A DNA stretch of 64,000 bases from Triatoma infestans (Eukaryota; Arthropoda; Insecta; Hemiptera; Reduviidae). A program made the position numbers and the translations under genes. The notes under the pieces were generated by a model. It saw only the letters and a program-made list of their open reading frames with translations. It was not told where the DNA came from and ran no database searches. Below, in pieces: positions 10,792 to 19,599 of the stretch. The DNA lies in contig JAAEAF010000663.1 in assembly GCA_011037195.1 (NCBI GenBank), forward strand, positions 124,001 to 188,000, read 5' to 3'. The first letter of the stretch is position 1. Each line of letters begins with the position of its first letter.

Positions 10792-10838
<47 letters not shown>
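10792..10838. repeat. (ATT)n microsatellite inside PLE-1
   Basis: About 15 ATT units. The homologous place in PLE-2 (about 58093-58105) has only a few AAT units within the coding sequence, so the tract expanded after the two copies separated. Confidence 0.9.
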
Positions 10839-11229
10839 GATGGAGAGAATTTTAGTGTTCTCCATGTCTAATTCATGTTTCTATTGTATGAAGTATTTGG
10901 TTAATGCTTAAATGTTATAGTCATGTCAGTCGTTTTTTTATTTAGTTCAGCAATCGTATTTATGTTGATACTGTTTGTTTTTTAATTATTGAGATGTCTG
11001 TTCTATGTATACAGCTGGGCATTGTAAACAATTTATTTTATATATAACATCTGATAATAAAGTTGGGCGTGTCGAGTCTATGAATTTAGAATAGAGTTTT
11101 CTTAGAGGATTGGAGTTTTTATGAGCGATGGAATGGTTATATTTTTTGAAAATTTTAGCTATTTTTACAATATCAAATACAGAGGTAGTAACGAACATCA
11201 AAACACAATTTTTATGATACAAATTAATT

Positions 11230-11590
11230 TTAAAATTGCTTTATTTTAATTTATTGCGAGCTACTTTAATTAACTAGTCGCATGATTCAATAAGTACAAT
11301 GAAAACGTCCTATCTTATTACAATTTCAATAAGTCTTTTTCTATGTTTTTTTCCTTGAAACTTCTGCGATTAAAAATATTATATTATATTTGTTAAATGT
11401 TAACATATTATAATTTCCAGGCCGCTTATTTCATTTCATTTATACTAAATAGTTTTATGATATTTAAGATGGAAAATTATGTTTTGTTTATTTCATGTCA
11501 TATGATATAAATCAACATAAATTTAAACTGTGAATCAACGTAACTATAAAACTGTGAATTTAAATTAAACTATGAAGTTAAAACCTCTGA
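11230..11590. other. AT-rich stretch, nothing recognised
   Basis: No coding or repeat signal that I can support. Confidence 0.5.
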
Positions 11591-11593
11591 TTG

Positions 11594-11872
11594 AAGAAAT
11601 GGATTAGCTAATTGCTTAGCGTACTGGACTCCCACGAGGAGGAGCCGGGTTCGAGTTCAGCTGTGTTACGCTTAGATTTTTTTCTCCTAGGAGCGTGTAC
11701 AGCTCACTGTCCGGTGATGGTCAGTGTTGTCTGTAACGAGACACTGTGTTTGAGGCCGGCAGTGCACTGAGAAGGCTCCGGGCGCCAATGACCATAGATG
11801 TTGACGCGCCTTAAACTAAAAATAATAAATAAAAATTAAAAAGGATCATAAATAAAAAAAAATTAAAAAAAA
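11594..11872 (+). mobile_element. SINE-1 copy S2
   Basis: The head is GGATTAGCTAATTGCTTAGC, a GGGTTCGAGTTC B-box follows, then the shared body (CTCACTGTCCGGTGATGG, GCAGTGCACTGAGAAGG), the tail ATGACCATAGATGTTGACGC and an A-rich end. It belongs to the subfamily with the AGCTAAGTGGTTAGC head. Confidence 0.85.
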
Positions 11873-11879
11873 CATCCGA

Positions 11880-12522
11880 TAGACGTTTTGTGTATGCCGT
11901 ATTATGCTTTGCTTTTTTTTTCTTTTTTTTTTTTGTTATAATACATTTGTTAATGTAAAATTTTTGAAATGAAATAAATCAACTGTTATTATATTTATTT
12001 TCATCTTTACATTGAATTCTATCCGTTTTCAATGTCGTTTAGCAAGGGCTTCGCGTTTGATTGTACATTAAAAATAATCTCCTCAGTGTAATATGGTGAA
12101 ATCACAGATGTCTAATCTATAAAAGTACCGAAGGCGCCACAGGAGGAGCAGTTGCACATCCTACCTCAACTACCTCAACATTACAACCTAGGGAAGTCAA
12201 AAACCGCTTACTCTAAAGCTCTAGTAAAACTAATATAGGGATATTGGAGGTAAACTCAAATAAATAAAAGGGTACGGAGTTTTCTAGTGAAAGAAATGCA
12301 TAGTACCTTCTAGCTTCAAGAAGGCACACTCGACCAGCGTAGTTGTCATGCCACTCTGCTCTATTTATTACTCTTACCCTACTAGGTTTTCTAGGTTAAC
12401 TGTAAAGTCATTGCAATATATTTTAACCTTAGTTACTATGGCCAGTGTAATGACATGGCAAAGTCATTGACATCGGCAAAGTACGCCAAAGAAATAATTT
12501 ACAAAAGGTGAAAACAGTAACA
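11880..12522. other. AT-rich stretch with no gene
   Basis: Nothing supported. A moderately GC-rich portion at 12120-12400 has no long frame. Confidence 0.5.
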
Positions 12523-13075
12523 CTGTTGGCCGCCGACAGCCGCGGTCAACCAAACAAACAACAAAGCCTTTTCATCAATTCTCACATCAAAAGGCAGGCA
12601 CCGCGATAAGTATGGCCACTAAATAAGGTCAGAAAACTACGAAGGTCGCACAAGGCCGCACACTAAGACAGATATCTTGGTGTGAGTGTGAACAACAGTA
12701 TATATAAACTCTATGATATACGACGAGAGGATTATTATATCATCTACGACCAAACTATACACGAGCGGCAATTCACAGTTATATTCAACTTATCATTCTC
12801 GTAGTTGTGCACTTTAGTTCGTTATTTTAACCATTCTAAATTATCAGCTATTTATCTTCTATTTATTATTAAGTATTTTATTATAGTTATTAGTTACCAT
12901 TTATCACGTTTAAATTATTGTTAAAATACAGTTTATTTTTATATAAAAAACCGTTTAATAATTCGAAAACTAACTTCCGCCCTCTTCAAGACATCTGCTA
13001 CTCCAGGAATCACACATCAAACAATTCCATTACATCTAATATCTGATTCCATTACACCAGTGAGTGCAGTGAATT
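12523..13075 (+). mobile_element. LTR-like repeat T1 (probable solo LTR)
   Basis: The segment begins TGTTGGCCGCC, has a TATATAAA box at 12701-12708, and ends in a segment containing AAGACATCTGCTACTCC and GGAATCAC. A second copy, T2, lies on the minus strand at 46895-47365 and matches from the TATA region to the same end. A TG start, one strong TATA box, about 550 bases and no coding capacity fit a solo LTR. I could not find a clean target-site duplication, so the boundaries are approximate. Confidence 0.5.
12701..12708 (+). promoter_or_regulatory. TATA box of LTR-like repeat T1
   Basis: TATATAAA preceded by GTGTGAGTGTGAACAACAG. The homologous region of T2 has AATATAAACC at the same place. 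Confidence 0.5.
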
Positions 13076-13664
13076 GTGAGCGCAGTTTAATTTACTCATA
13101 TCCCTCACACACAAAAAAAAAAAATTATACAGCAACATGAAAGGAAGCAGGAATATTAATAATCGTTATCTTTTAATACAAATGAAAAGTAAGTTTTCCA
13201 AGAAAAAGTATTAAACAATATCCTTTAATTCCGCGATTAAAAAAAAAAATGCTGAAAGAAAAGTAAGAAAGTAAGGAGATATAGGGTTTCCTTGACAGAA
13301 AGTTGGACTGAGAATTTTGAAATGTAATTAAAAAGTGATATAAATAGCGGGAGAAACAATCAATTCTTCACAATGTAGTCTCTTCTCGTCTACAGATACA
13401 TTCTTCCTTCTTGCCTTAGATTGTAGTAATAAGAAAAAAAAAAAGGATTGAACTGGAAATAAATGAAATATCAGAAAAACAATAGGAAAGTAGGGATGAA
13501 AGAGAGAGTAGAAGAGAGAGAGGGAGAGAAGAGAGAGTAATTTTATATAAATAAAGTTGTATTCTATAAAAACAAAAAATTCTGTGATGTAACATTCACA
13601 CGACATTCTCTACTGCAATTCTTATAGTTCTGCTTACTGTAATTCTTAGGCAGTTACCTTTTAT

Positions 13665-14210
13665 TTAAATGGCTGGTGGAAGTGTAGTGGAAGAAAGAAA
13701 TGCAAAAATAATAGTTTTAAAAAAATAGTTTAGTGAATTTTGACAATATTTAAGTGAAGCAGTTTTGGAAAATAAATAGTGAATTTACCTTCAAAAAGAG
13801 TATTTAGAGTCAGGTATATAAGGTCATTGCAATTAAAGAAACAAAGGCACAAGGATCCATTAGGCCAACTCTTTTGTAAGAGAAAATCCCCCGCTAAAGC
13901 AGGGCATTCTTTTGACAGTCTGCATTCTGATTCCTTCTAGTACAGTTTTTTGTAGAACACATCAGAACTGTGCCAGTTTAAGTTATAACATAAGAGTTTA
14001 TACCAATTAATTTCAGTATACTTATAAGCATATTATTGTGATATTTTGAAGTAACTTAATTTCACTTAGAGAATATACCAATTTTAAAGACAGTGTGATC
14101 TCTTGATTATTTCTAATACTTCACTCTTAAACATATATACTTACGAGCCCTTTTACAAAACCCCCGTACTACACACTACCACTACTCTACATACAACCAC
14201 TGTAATGCAG
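13665..14210 (+). repeat. Dispersed repeat V, copy V1
   Basis: The segment starts near a GTAGTGGAAGAAAGAAATGC motif, passes GACAGTCTGCATTCTG, and ends with ACTTCACTCTTAAACATATA and GAGCCCTTTTACAAAAC. Copies V2 (36800-37375) and V3 (55165-55610) share these blocks in order, and V4 (31325-31620) is inverted. There is no coding capacity. Length and dispersal fit an LTR or a MITE, but I cannot identify termini. Confidence 0.65.
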
Positions 14211-14799
14211 TTTATACTTTTACATTACATTACACTGTAATGCAACTTTCTAAAATAATTTTCTCAGCAAAAAGTTTTAAGCAGATACGATAGATCTTCA
14301 AATGAGCTGTTAGTAAAGGAAGTTTAAAGAAACCTGGTCATATCGTTTTCGAGGGAGCTTCACGGTAATAAAAAAAAAAAAAATGCACAATTAAGAAAAA
14401 TCGCACTTCCTAATACGACTGTTAAATGGCCGCTAAAGCCCGAGTTGGGCCTGGGCCTCTTCGAATATCCGCTACCTGTCTTCGGCTTTTCTTTCCCATT
14501 CTTTTATTCTAAATTTCCTGAGTTCGTTCTCAATATCATCCAATCAGTTCAGCCTTGGTCTTTCTCTCAAACTATTTCTACCTGGCCAGCCATCTTTTTA
14601 GAAAAATCTGGTATCTGGCATTCTATGCACATGGCCAATGCCATCGCCGACATGGGCCACAAGACTGGGCTCACCGATTTACCCGGGTATCACCATATTA
14701 TTACGGGATTCTCCATCTTCGATTTTTAATTAACCGGGCTGAAAACCTATACAACAGGAGTTGCTTTCTCAAAAATAGTCAGAATCATCTCATTTTTCT

Positions 14800-15775
14800 T
14801 AGTCAATATCCAACTCTCACTTCTATAAGCAAAATTTTGCACTTTCATTCAACTAATTTTCTTCAAAAATCGAATAATTGTTCAATTTTTCTCAAATAAT
14901 TAAACAATTGTGGAGGGAAGGGATTCAAACAAAAATGCTAGATCATTGTACGATTATTTAGTACAACCAAATTTGCAAAACTCTCTAATGACCATTTAAA
15001 CTCTTCAATTTGCGACAAAATTGAAGGAGACTAAAAAAAATGATCAAGAAATTCACTTTTCTTTTTTTTTTTTTGGTCAAGTAATTTTCTTCAAATCTGG
15101 GAATTTAGCTACATACCGATGAAAATTTAATTTAGCTACATACCGATGAAAATTTAATTTAGCTACATACCGATGAAAATTTAATTTAGCTACATACCGA
15201 TGAAAAGTTAATTTAGCTACATACCGATGAAAATTTAATTTAGCTACATACCGATGAAAATTTAATTTAGCTACTACCGATGAAAATTTAATTTCATTTT
15301 AGCTACATATTTATTGGCATTAACATTATACAGGCGGAAAAACTGTGTAATATCCTGAAATGGCATCTTTAGAGAACAGCCTAATGTCACCTCTCCCCCT
15401 CCACTAAAAAACCACTAAAATGATTTTTTCCCAGAACAATGTTTGAAGAATTAAGGATTTTTGTAGAAAATATTTTGAGCCTTCTTTTAGAAAATCGTCA
15501 AAAAAAAAAACCTGAACAATCCAGGAATTTTGGCAAACAACTTCCAGTTTGGATCCCACGGTGATACCTAAACAGAATATCAACTTTGAACTCCTGTGAT
15601 TTTTCGTATTTAAGTTGTGTTGTTCATGAACAGACTAAATTCATACACATACAGACAGGCAATTTTCTAAAAACCACTTCTTTTTTTACTCAAGAGACTT
15701 TAACAAAATGTAATTCCGATGAAAATTTAATTTTTAAAAATTTGATACGATTTTAATCCGGCCCTTTTACCACTA
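14800..15775 (+). repeat. Dispersed repeat Z, divergent copy Z1
   Basis: Recognised by the block CACCTCTCCCCCTCC followed by CCCAGAACAATGTTTGAAG, by a CATACACATACAGACAGG stretch, and by the end GATGAAAATTTAATTTTTAA...TTTGATACGATTTTAATCC. These occur in the same order in the intact copy Z2. It contains an expanded 27-bp minisatellite at 15104-15312. Confidence 0.5.
15104..15312. repeat. 27-bp minisatellite, about 7 units
   Basis: The unit TTTAGCTACATACCGATGAA plus AATTTAA repeats with its AGCT at 15107, 15134, 15161, 15188, 15215, 15242 and 15269, an exact 27-base period. One unit has a T-to-G change and one lacks two bases. The GATGAAAATTTAATTT part of the unit also occurs at the 3' end of the surrounding Z copy, so the unit probably arose from it. 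Confidence 0.95.
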
Positions 15776-15799
15776 ACAATTAAAGTAAGTACAAATAGA

Positions 15800-16063
15800 A
15801 GGAAGGGATTAGCTCAGTAGTAGCGCGCTAGACTAGTAACGCGGAGGACCCGGGTTCGAGTCCAGCTGCTGCCCTTAGATTTCCTAGGAGTCTCTTATAG
15901 CTCACTGTCCGGTAATGGACAGTGTTTTCTATAATGAGAGAACACTGTCCAGAGGCTGGCAGTGCACTGAGAAGGCTCCGAACTTTGGGGTAGCTGTATG
16001 GTACTAGAAGGGCTTTAGATAGCATAGGGCTTGGTCCCTCCCCACAGACAATTAAAAAAAAAA
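15800..16063 (+). mobile_element. SINE-1 copy S3 with LINE-A-type tail
   Basis: The head GGGATTAGCTCAGTAGTAGC and a perfect GGGTTCGAGTCC B-box are followed by the common body up to GAGAAGGCTCCGAACTTTGG. It then switches to a ~65-base tail ending TCCCTCCCCACAGACAATT and oligo-A. That tail matches the 3' end of LINE-A (3548-3640). A 12-bp direct repeat with one mismatch (AGTACAAATAGA at 15788-15799, AGTACAAGTAGA at 16064-16075) flanks the copy. Confidence 0.9.
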
Positions 16064-16075
16064 AGTACAAGTAGA

Positions 16076-16310
16076 TTCAGAGACATTTTCCGTGGTAGCC
16101 TGCTTCATTTTGTTCTTGTCAAGTTGATCAAGTGTATACACTGAGTTTGCTCTGTGCAAGTCTGTGCTATCACACTGTCTGACAAACGCATTCTGAAGAT
16201 GGGCGAACGGCCGAAACCGGTTGATGACCACAAAATGAAGCAGGCTACCACGGAAAATGTCTCTGATGCTTTCCAGCTCTGCGGAACCAACCACCACAAC
16301 AACTATAAAT
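16076..16310 (+). mobile_element. Foldback element X1 with hammerhead-like core
   Basis: Two perfect 36-base inverted arms (16078-16113 and 16230-16265) enclose a spacer with a hammerhead-like fold at 16189-16226. The element continues past the right arm with CTTTCCAGCTCTGCGG and an ACC-rich end, which is also seen in copies X3 and X4. It lies directly against the 3' target repeat of SINE S3. No protein is encoded; the small frames here are chance. Confidence 0.75.
16189..16226 (+). ncRNA. Hammerhead-like ribozyme core in X1
   Basis: Order: CATU (stem I), CUGAAGA, U, GGGC, GAAC loop, GGCC (one G:G mismatch in stem II), GAAAC, CG, GUU, GAUG (stem I, pairs with CATU by one G-U wobble). The core bases are conserved. 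One extra U sits before stem II compared with the canonical fold. Confidence 0.5.
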
Positions 16311-17000
16311 AGATTATTTTTTTTTTTTTAATTTAAGAGATTAACAATTTATATTTGTAAATTATATTCTTCTCTCCTCCAGCAAAGAATATATTATCAC
16401 ATAATAGCAAATGGTTTTGAGCTGTTATTTTTTGTAAATCCGCTTTTATAAATGATATAAAAGATATTCAGATGCTCAATAGTACGAAACGCTGGGAGAA
16501 TAATATCTTAATAAATGACATGCCAAATATCTAAATGATGCCTCTTATCATTGGAAAAGCATCAAGTTGACAAGTGTTTTACTGGGCATGATCCTATTTC
16601 ACGCTACGTCATCATTCATAAACAACTTCGTTATGTTCACATAACTGTAAACAGGAACAGCACCATCTTTCATAGGAATAAAATTTAATAGGGAATAAAT
16701 TTATTTTTTCATTTATTTCTAAAAATAAAAATATGATGTGAAATATTCACACGACTGGGCAAATGTTCTTCGTACATAATAGCATTTTCACAAAAAATTT
16801 ATAAATATAATAAATTATAAATAAATAAATAAATAAATCCGGTTTATCTGAAAAGAATATTTTTTTTTTTTTTAAGCTATAATTTGGAGGAAATTCTTTA
16901 CACTATGGTATATTGTGGCATTTTAAAGTGAAGCCGAACGACACTTCTACTCCCAGAAGCACCTAAGTGAATTTCCCCAGAAAAATATTTCAAATTAAAA
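16311..17000. other. AT-rich stretch
   Basis: No gene. A Z-like terminal motif (GATGTGAAATATTCACACGA) is at 16734-16753, and an (AAAT)n run is near 16820. Confidence 0.5.
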
Positions 17001-17012
17001 TGATAGATCTAA

Positions 17013-17156
17013 GAGTTAGAACTAAGTGAAACTAAGTTGCTCTGTGCAAGTCTGTGTTGTCACACTGTCTGAAAAACGCATCCTGAAGATGGGCGAACGC
17101 CCGAAACCGGTCGATGACCACAAAATGAAGCAGGCTACCACGGAAAATGTCTCTGA
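17013..17156 (+). mobile_element. X2: 144-bp hammerhead-bearing unit with 12-bp target-site duplication
   Basis: The unit runs from GAGTTAGAACTAAGTG to AATGTCTCTGA and is flanked on both sides by TGATAGATCTAA (17001-17012 and 17157-17168). It shares GCTCTGTGCAAGTCTGTG, the hammerhead-like core and GAAGCAGGCTACCACGG with X1 but has no inverted arm. The exact direct repeat shows that this short sequence was inserted as a unit. It has no poly-A tail and encodes nothing. Confidence 0.75.
17079..17116 (+). ncRNA. Best-preserved hammerhead-like core (X2)
   Basis: Stem I CATC (17079-17082) pairs with GATG (17113-17116). The core CUGAAGA is at 17083-17089. One unpaired U is followed by stem II, GGGC (17091-17094) with GCCC (17099-17102) around a GAAC tetraloop. 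GAAA follows at 17103-17106, then a CCGGU segment and the GUC cleavage triplet (17110-17112). ACCGGU is self-complementary, which suits a dimeric hammerhead with a minimal stem III. The extra U after CUGAAGA departs from the textbook core, so activity is not assured. Confidence 0.6.
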
Positions 17157-17192
17157 TGATAGATCTAATCCATATGTAATAAGATCCGAGAG

Positions 17193-17415
17193 GGAAGGGA
17201 ATAGCTAAGTGATTAGCGTACTGGTGACCCGGGTTCGAGTCCAGCTGTGCTACACTTAGATTTTTTCTTTCTAGGAGCCTCTACAGCACACTGTTTGGTA
17301 TTGGACAGTATTGTCTGTAACGAGAGGACACTGGCACTGCACTGAGAAGGTTCCGAGCGCCAATGACCATAGATGTTGACCCGCTTAAAATTTAAAAAAA
17401 AAAAAAAAAAAAAAA
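17193..17415 (+). mobile_element. SINE-1 copy S4, inserted in the left end of U1
   Basis: The head is GGGAAGGGAATAGCTAAGTG, with an intact GGGTTCGAGTCC B-box. A deletion near the head removes the CTCCCACGCGGAGG part found in other copies. The body is shortened, and it ends in about 20 A residues. The flanks TAAGATCCGAGAG and TAGGTTCCGAGCAG are the doubled terminal motif of U. Confidence 0.85.
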
Positions 17416-17713
17416 TAGGTTCCGAGCAGAGACAGACACACACAAACACACAAAAATTGGGAGTCTCACTCACTACTTAAGCTAGACTAGAGTGGGAGAG
17501 TCTGTTTAAATACAGCTGCGTTAGCTATACAGGATAGTATTTAAAAAGTTTATACAGCAGTTACAACGCGCCAACAACCTTTCTCATCACTCACTGTAAC
17601 TAGCTCACTACCAAAATATATTCGTGCAAACTCCAGGTAGTTTGTGTTACTTTCCCTATTATATACAGTGTTCAACATTCTTTCTAGTTTATTCCCAATT
17701 CTCTCCTTCTCAT

Positions 17714-17796
17714 GGTAGCCGAGTGGTGAGAGCGCCGGCCTGCGATGCAGATAGTAATTTTAGTCCTGGGTAGGGGTCACTTTTAATATAATGGGT
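17714..17796 (+). other. tRNA-like sequence in the loop of U1
   Basis: GGTAGCCGAGTGGTGAGAGC looks like a tRNA 5' half with an A-box. TTTAGTCCTGGGTAGGGG resembles a decayed T-arm/B-box. It does not fold as a complete tRNA. It could be a SINE head captured at the apex of the palindrome. Confidence 0.4.
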
Positions 17797-17861
17797 ATGA
17801 GAAGGAGAGAATTGGGAATAAACCAGAAATAATGCTGAACACTATATAATAGGGAAAGTAA

Positions 17862-18494
17862 GGGCTAGCGCACACTGCAGACTTTTATCGGCCGATGGTT
17901 TGTCTGGCTGTTTAATTACTAAAGAGAGAAATGGGAGTGAGTACACCAAACGATAAAAAATCGGCCGATTAAATAGTTTGATGGGCTACCCGATTCCTTT
18001 TCAACTAAAAAGTCTGCCAACTGTCGGCCGATTCTTAATGGCTTTGGTTAACAATAGGCATGCACAGACTCGCCGACTTTAATCGGCGAGAACTACATAA
18101 CACTCTTCATATAATCATAGGTTAGTTATATTCGATTATCTTGTGCCGGACAATTCAGAAGAAACAAAAATATCTTTGACCGACACTTCAACGTTAATAC
18201 AACATTCGATCACTATTTATGGGATGCACCCAATATTCCCTGTTTCTCTTCTTCCTCTTGTTCAACATTCTTCTCCTTATAAGAGCAATAATTGTACTTC
18301 TCGTAAACATTATTGGTTTTAAGTGGAACAACCATTCAATCTGACTAGCAAGCTGTGAAAGCAGTCGGCCGATGATCGGATCAGTCTGCGCACCAACTAC
18401 TAACTAAACAGTTTAGTTGGCCTAGTATGCGAGGATCCACTCCAACCAGACTAAACTATCGGCCGATAGTCTAGTCTGAAGTGTGCGCTAGCCC
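17862..18494 (+). mobile_element. TAA-flanked MITE (PIF/Harbinger-like), 633 bp
   Basis: Terminal inverted repeats begin GGGCTAGCGCACACT and continue with CAGACT and ATCGGCCGAT for about 50 bases at both ends. The target duplication is TAA (17859-17861 and 18495-18497). The intact opposite arm of U1 has a single TTA at the matching place, which shows the empty site. The motif TCGGCCGA recurs several times inside. There is no transposase, so it is non-autonomous. The superfamily is inferred from the TWA target and the GGG start. Confidence 0.8.
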
Positions 18495-18734
18495 TAACAC
18501 AAACTGCCTGGAATTTACAAGAATATATAAAATGGTTTTGAGAGATTTTTAGAGTGAGTGAAGAGAAAGGTTGTTGACGCGTGGTAACTGCTGTATAAAC
18601 TGTTGAAAGATTCTTTCCTGTATGGCTAACGCAGCTTTATTTAAACAGAGTCTCCCACTCTAGTCTGACTTAAGTAATGAGTGAGACTCTCAATTTTTGT
18701 GTCTCTTTCTCTTTCTGCTCGGATCCTACTACAT

Positions 18735-18960
18735 ACATTATAAGATGAATAAGTGGCTTAAAAGAAATCCTTGGATATTTTATTATTAAGAGTGTAAACT
18801 GGTAGTTTTACATCCTGAGTTTTTAGGTTTTCCCATCATGAGCTAGAAAGTGTGGCAATTAAATGAAAGTTGTAATAAATAACTTTATTCTCGCCTAAAC
18901 ATATTTTTTTTATAAAAGTTAAAACAAATCGTTAAATAAAAAATTGTATTATAGAATTTA
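18735..18960. other. AT-rich stretch
   Basis: Nothing supported. Confidence 0.5.
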
Positions 18961-18962
18961 TA

Positions 18963-19140
18963 AGGGATGGAATTAGGTCAGTGGTAAGCGGAAATCTTGA
19001 GACCAGAAGTGTAGCCCTTAGATTTTTCTCTTCCTAGAAACTTCACAGTCCAGTATGTCTGGCAAGGTTGTCTGTATTGGGAGTTAATTACCCGGGATGT
19101 TGCAATGCACTGACAAGGCTCCAGGAAGTATAAATAAATT
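18963..19140 (+). mobile_element. SINE-1 copy S5, old and degenerate
   Basis: GGATGGAATTAGGTCAGTGG (head), CCTTAGATTTTTCTCTTCC, and AATGCACTGACAAGGCTCC (end of body) are recognisable. The B-box region is deleted. No tail match. Confidence 0.7.
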
Positions 19141-19599
19141 TACAAACATAATGTTCACTAAGTAAAATAAAACAGGTTATCTTCAGAAAGATTATAGAAG
19201 ATTTGTTAATGTCTCGGCAAAAGTGTTATTTATTATGCACCTGATATATGTAAAATTTGAAAAAAATTTAAAAATGTATTTAATATTTAAGAACGTATAT
19301 TTTACTTTTATTTGTATTTATTTATTTTATTTATATTTACATTGGACAGCAATATTTTCGTCCGTGCTATATATATTATAGTTTTAAATAATGTTAATGT
19401 ATTTCAGCAATTTTACTAGTATTAAAATTTATTTTATTGAAAGGTGACAACACTGTGATTACTTTTAATCTCTAGAGATTAAAAATCACATTTATCCTCT
19501 AGAGATTAAAAATACAATTTTAGTCTTTGATTTTAATGGAATAAATTTATCCACCTGTACTGTACTATGTATATTATTAGTTTATATTAATAATTATTA
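19141..19599. other. AT-rich stretch
   Basis: Nothing supported except a short direct repeat of TCTAGAGATTAAAAATCAC-type sequence near 19480-19510. Confidence 0.5.

Larger units (their letters stand above)
10225..11225 (-). mobile_element. Penelope-like element PLE-1, 5'-truncated
   Basis: The minus-strand frame at 10986-11222 reads KIAKIFKKYNHSIAHKN and then INCLQCPAVYIEQTSQ. This is the end of a Penelope-type RT followed by the GIY-YIG endonuclease start, where YIGQTS is expected and the Gly is Glu here. The rest of the endonuclease is recognisable but broken. A ~400-base 3' UTR follows and ends in a hammerhead-like core at about 10285-10330. PLE-2 (56940-58665) is a longer copy of the same family and matches along the whole length. 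Confidence 0.85.
17177..18730 (+). mobile_element. Large foldback element U1, interrupted by a SINE and a MITE
   Basis: The ends are inverted (TAATAAGATCCGAGAG / TAGGTTCCGAGCAGAG on the left, CTGCTCGGATCCTACTA on the right). Long arms pair over about 300 bases: for example 17647-17713 pairs with 17797-17861, and 17432-17640 with 18498-18712. The loop at 17714-17796 holds a tRNA-like sequence. SINE S4 sits between the two GATCC-type motifs of the left end, and a TAA-flanked MITE (17862-18494) splits the right arm. Three other loci (26868, 54640 and 58989) carry single arms or shortened copies. Confidence 0.75.

Noticed and set aside
15104..15312. CRISPR array
   Set aside because: Units of 27 bp are directly adjacent with no spacers, in eukaryotic repeat DNA.
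15800..15880. tRNA gene
   Set aside because: An A-box and a perfect GGTTCGAGTCC B-box are present, but the sequence continues into a SINE body, recurs many times in the window and does not close as a cloverleaf. The same applies to all other SINE heads and to 33680 and 44800.
15828..16070. 80-residue minus-strand frame resembling the one at 3461-3811
   Set aside because: The similarity is real but comes from the shared SINE/LINE tail read in antisense. It is not a protein family.
17177..18730. U1 arms as a pair of inverted LTRs
   Set aside because: The ends are GATCC-type inverted repeats rather than TG...CA, there is no polypurine tract or primer site, and single arms elsewhere lack internal coding sequence.
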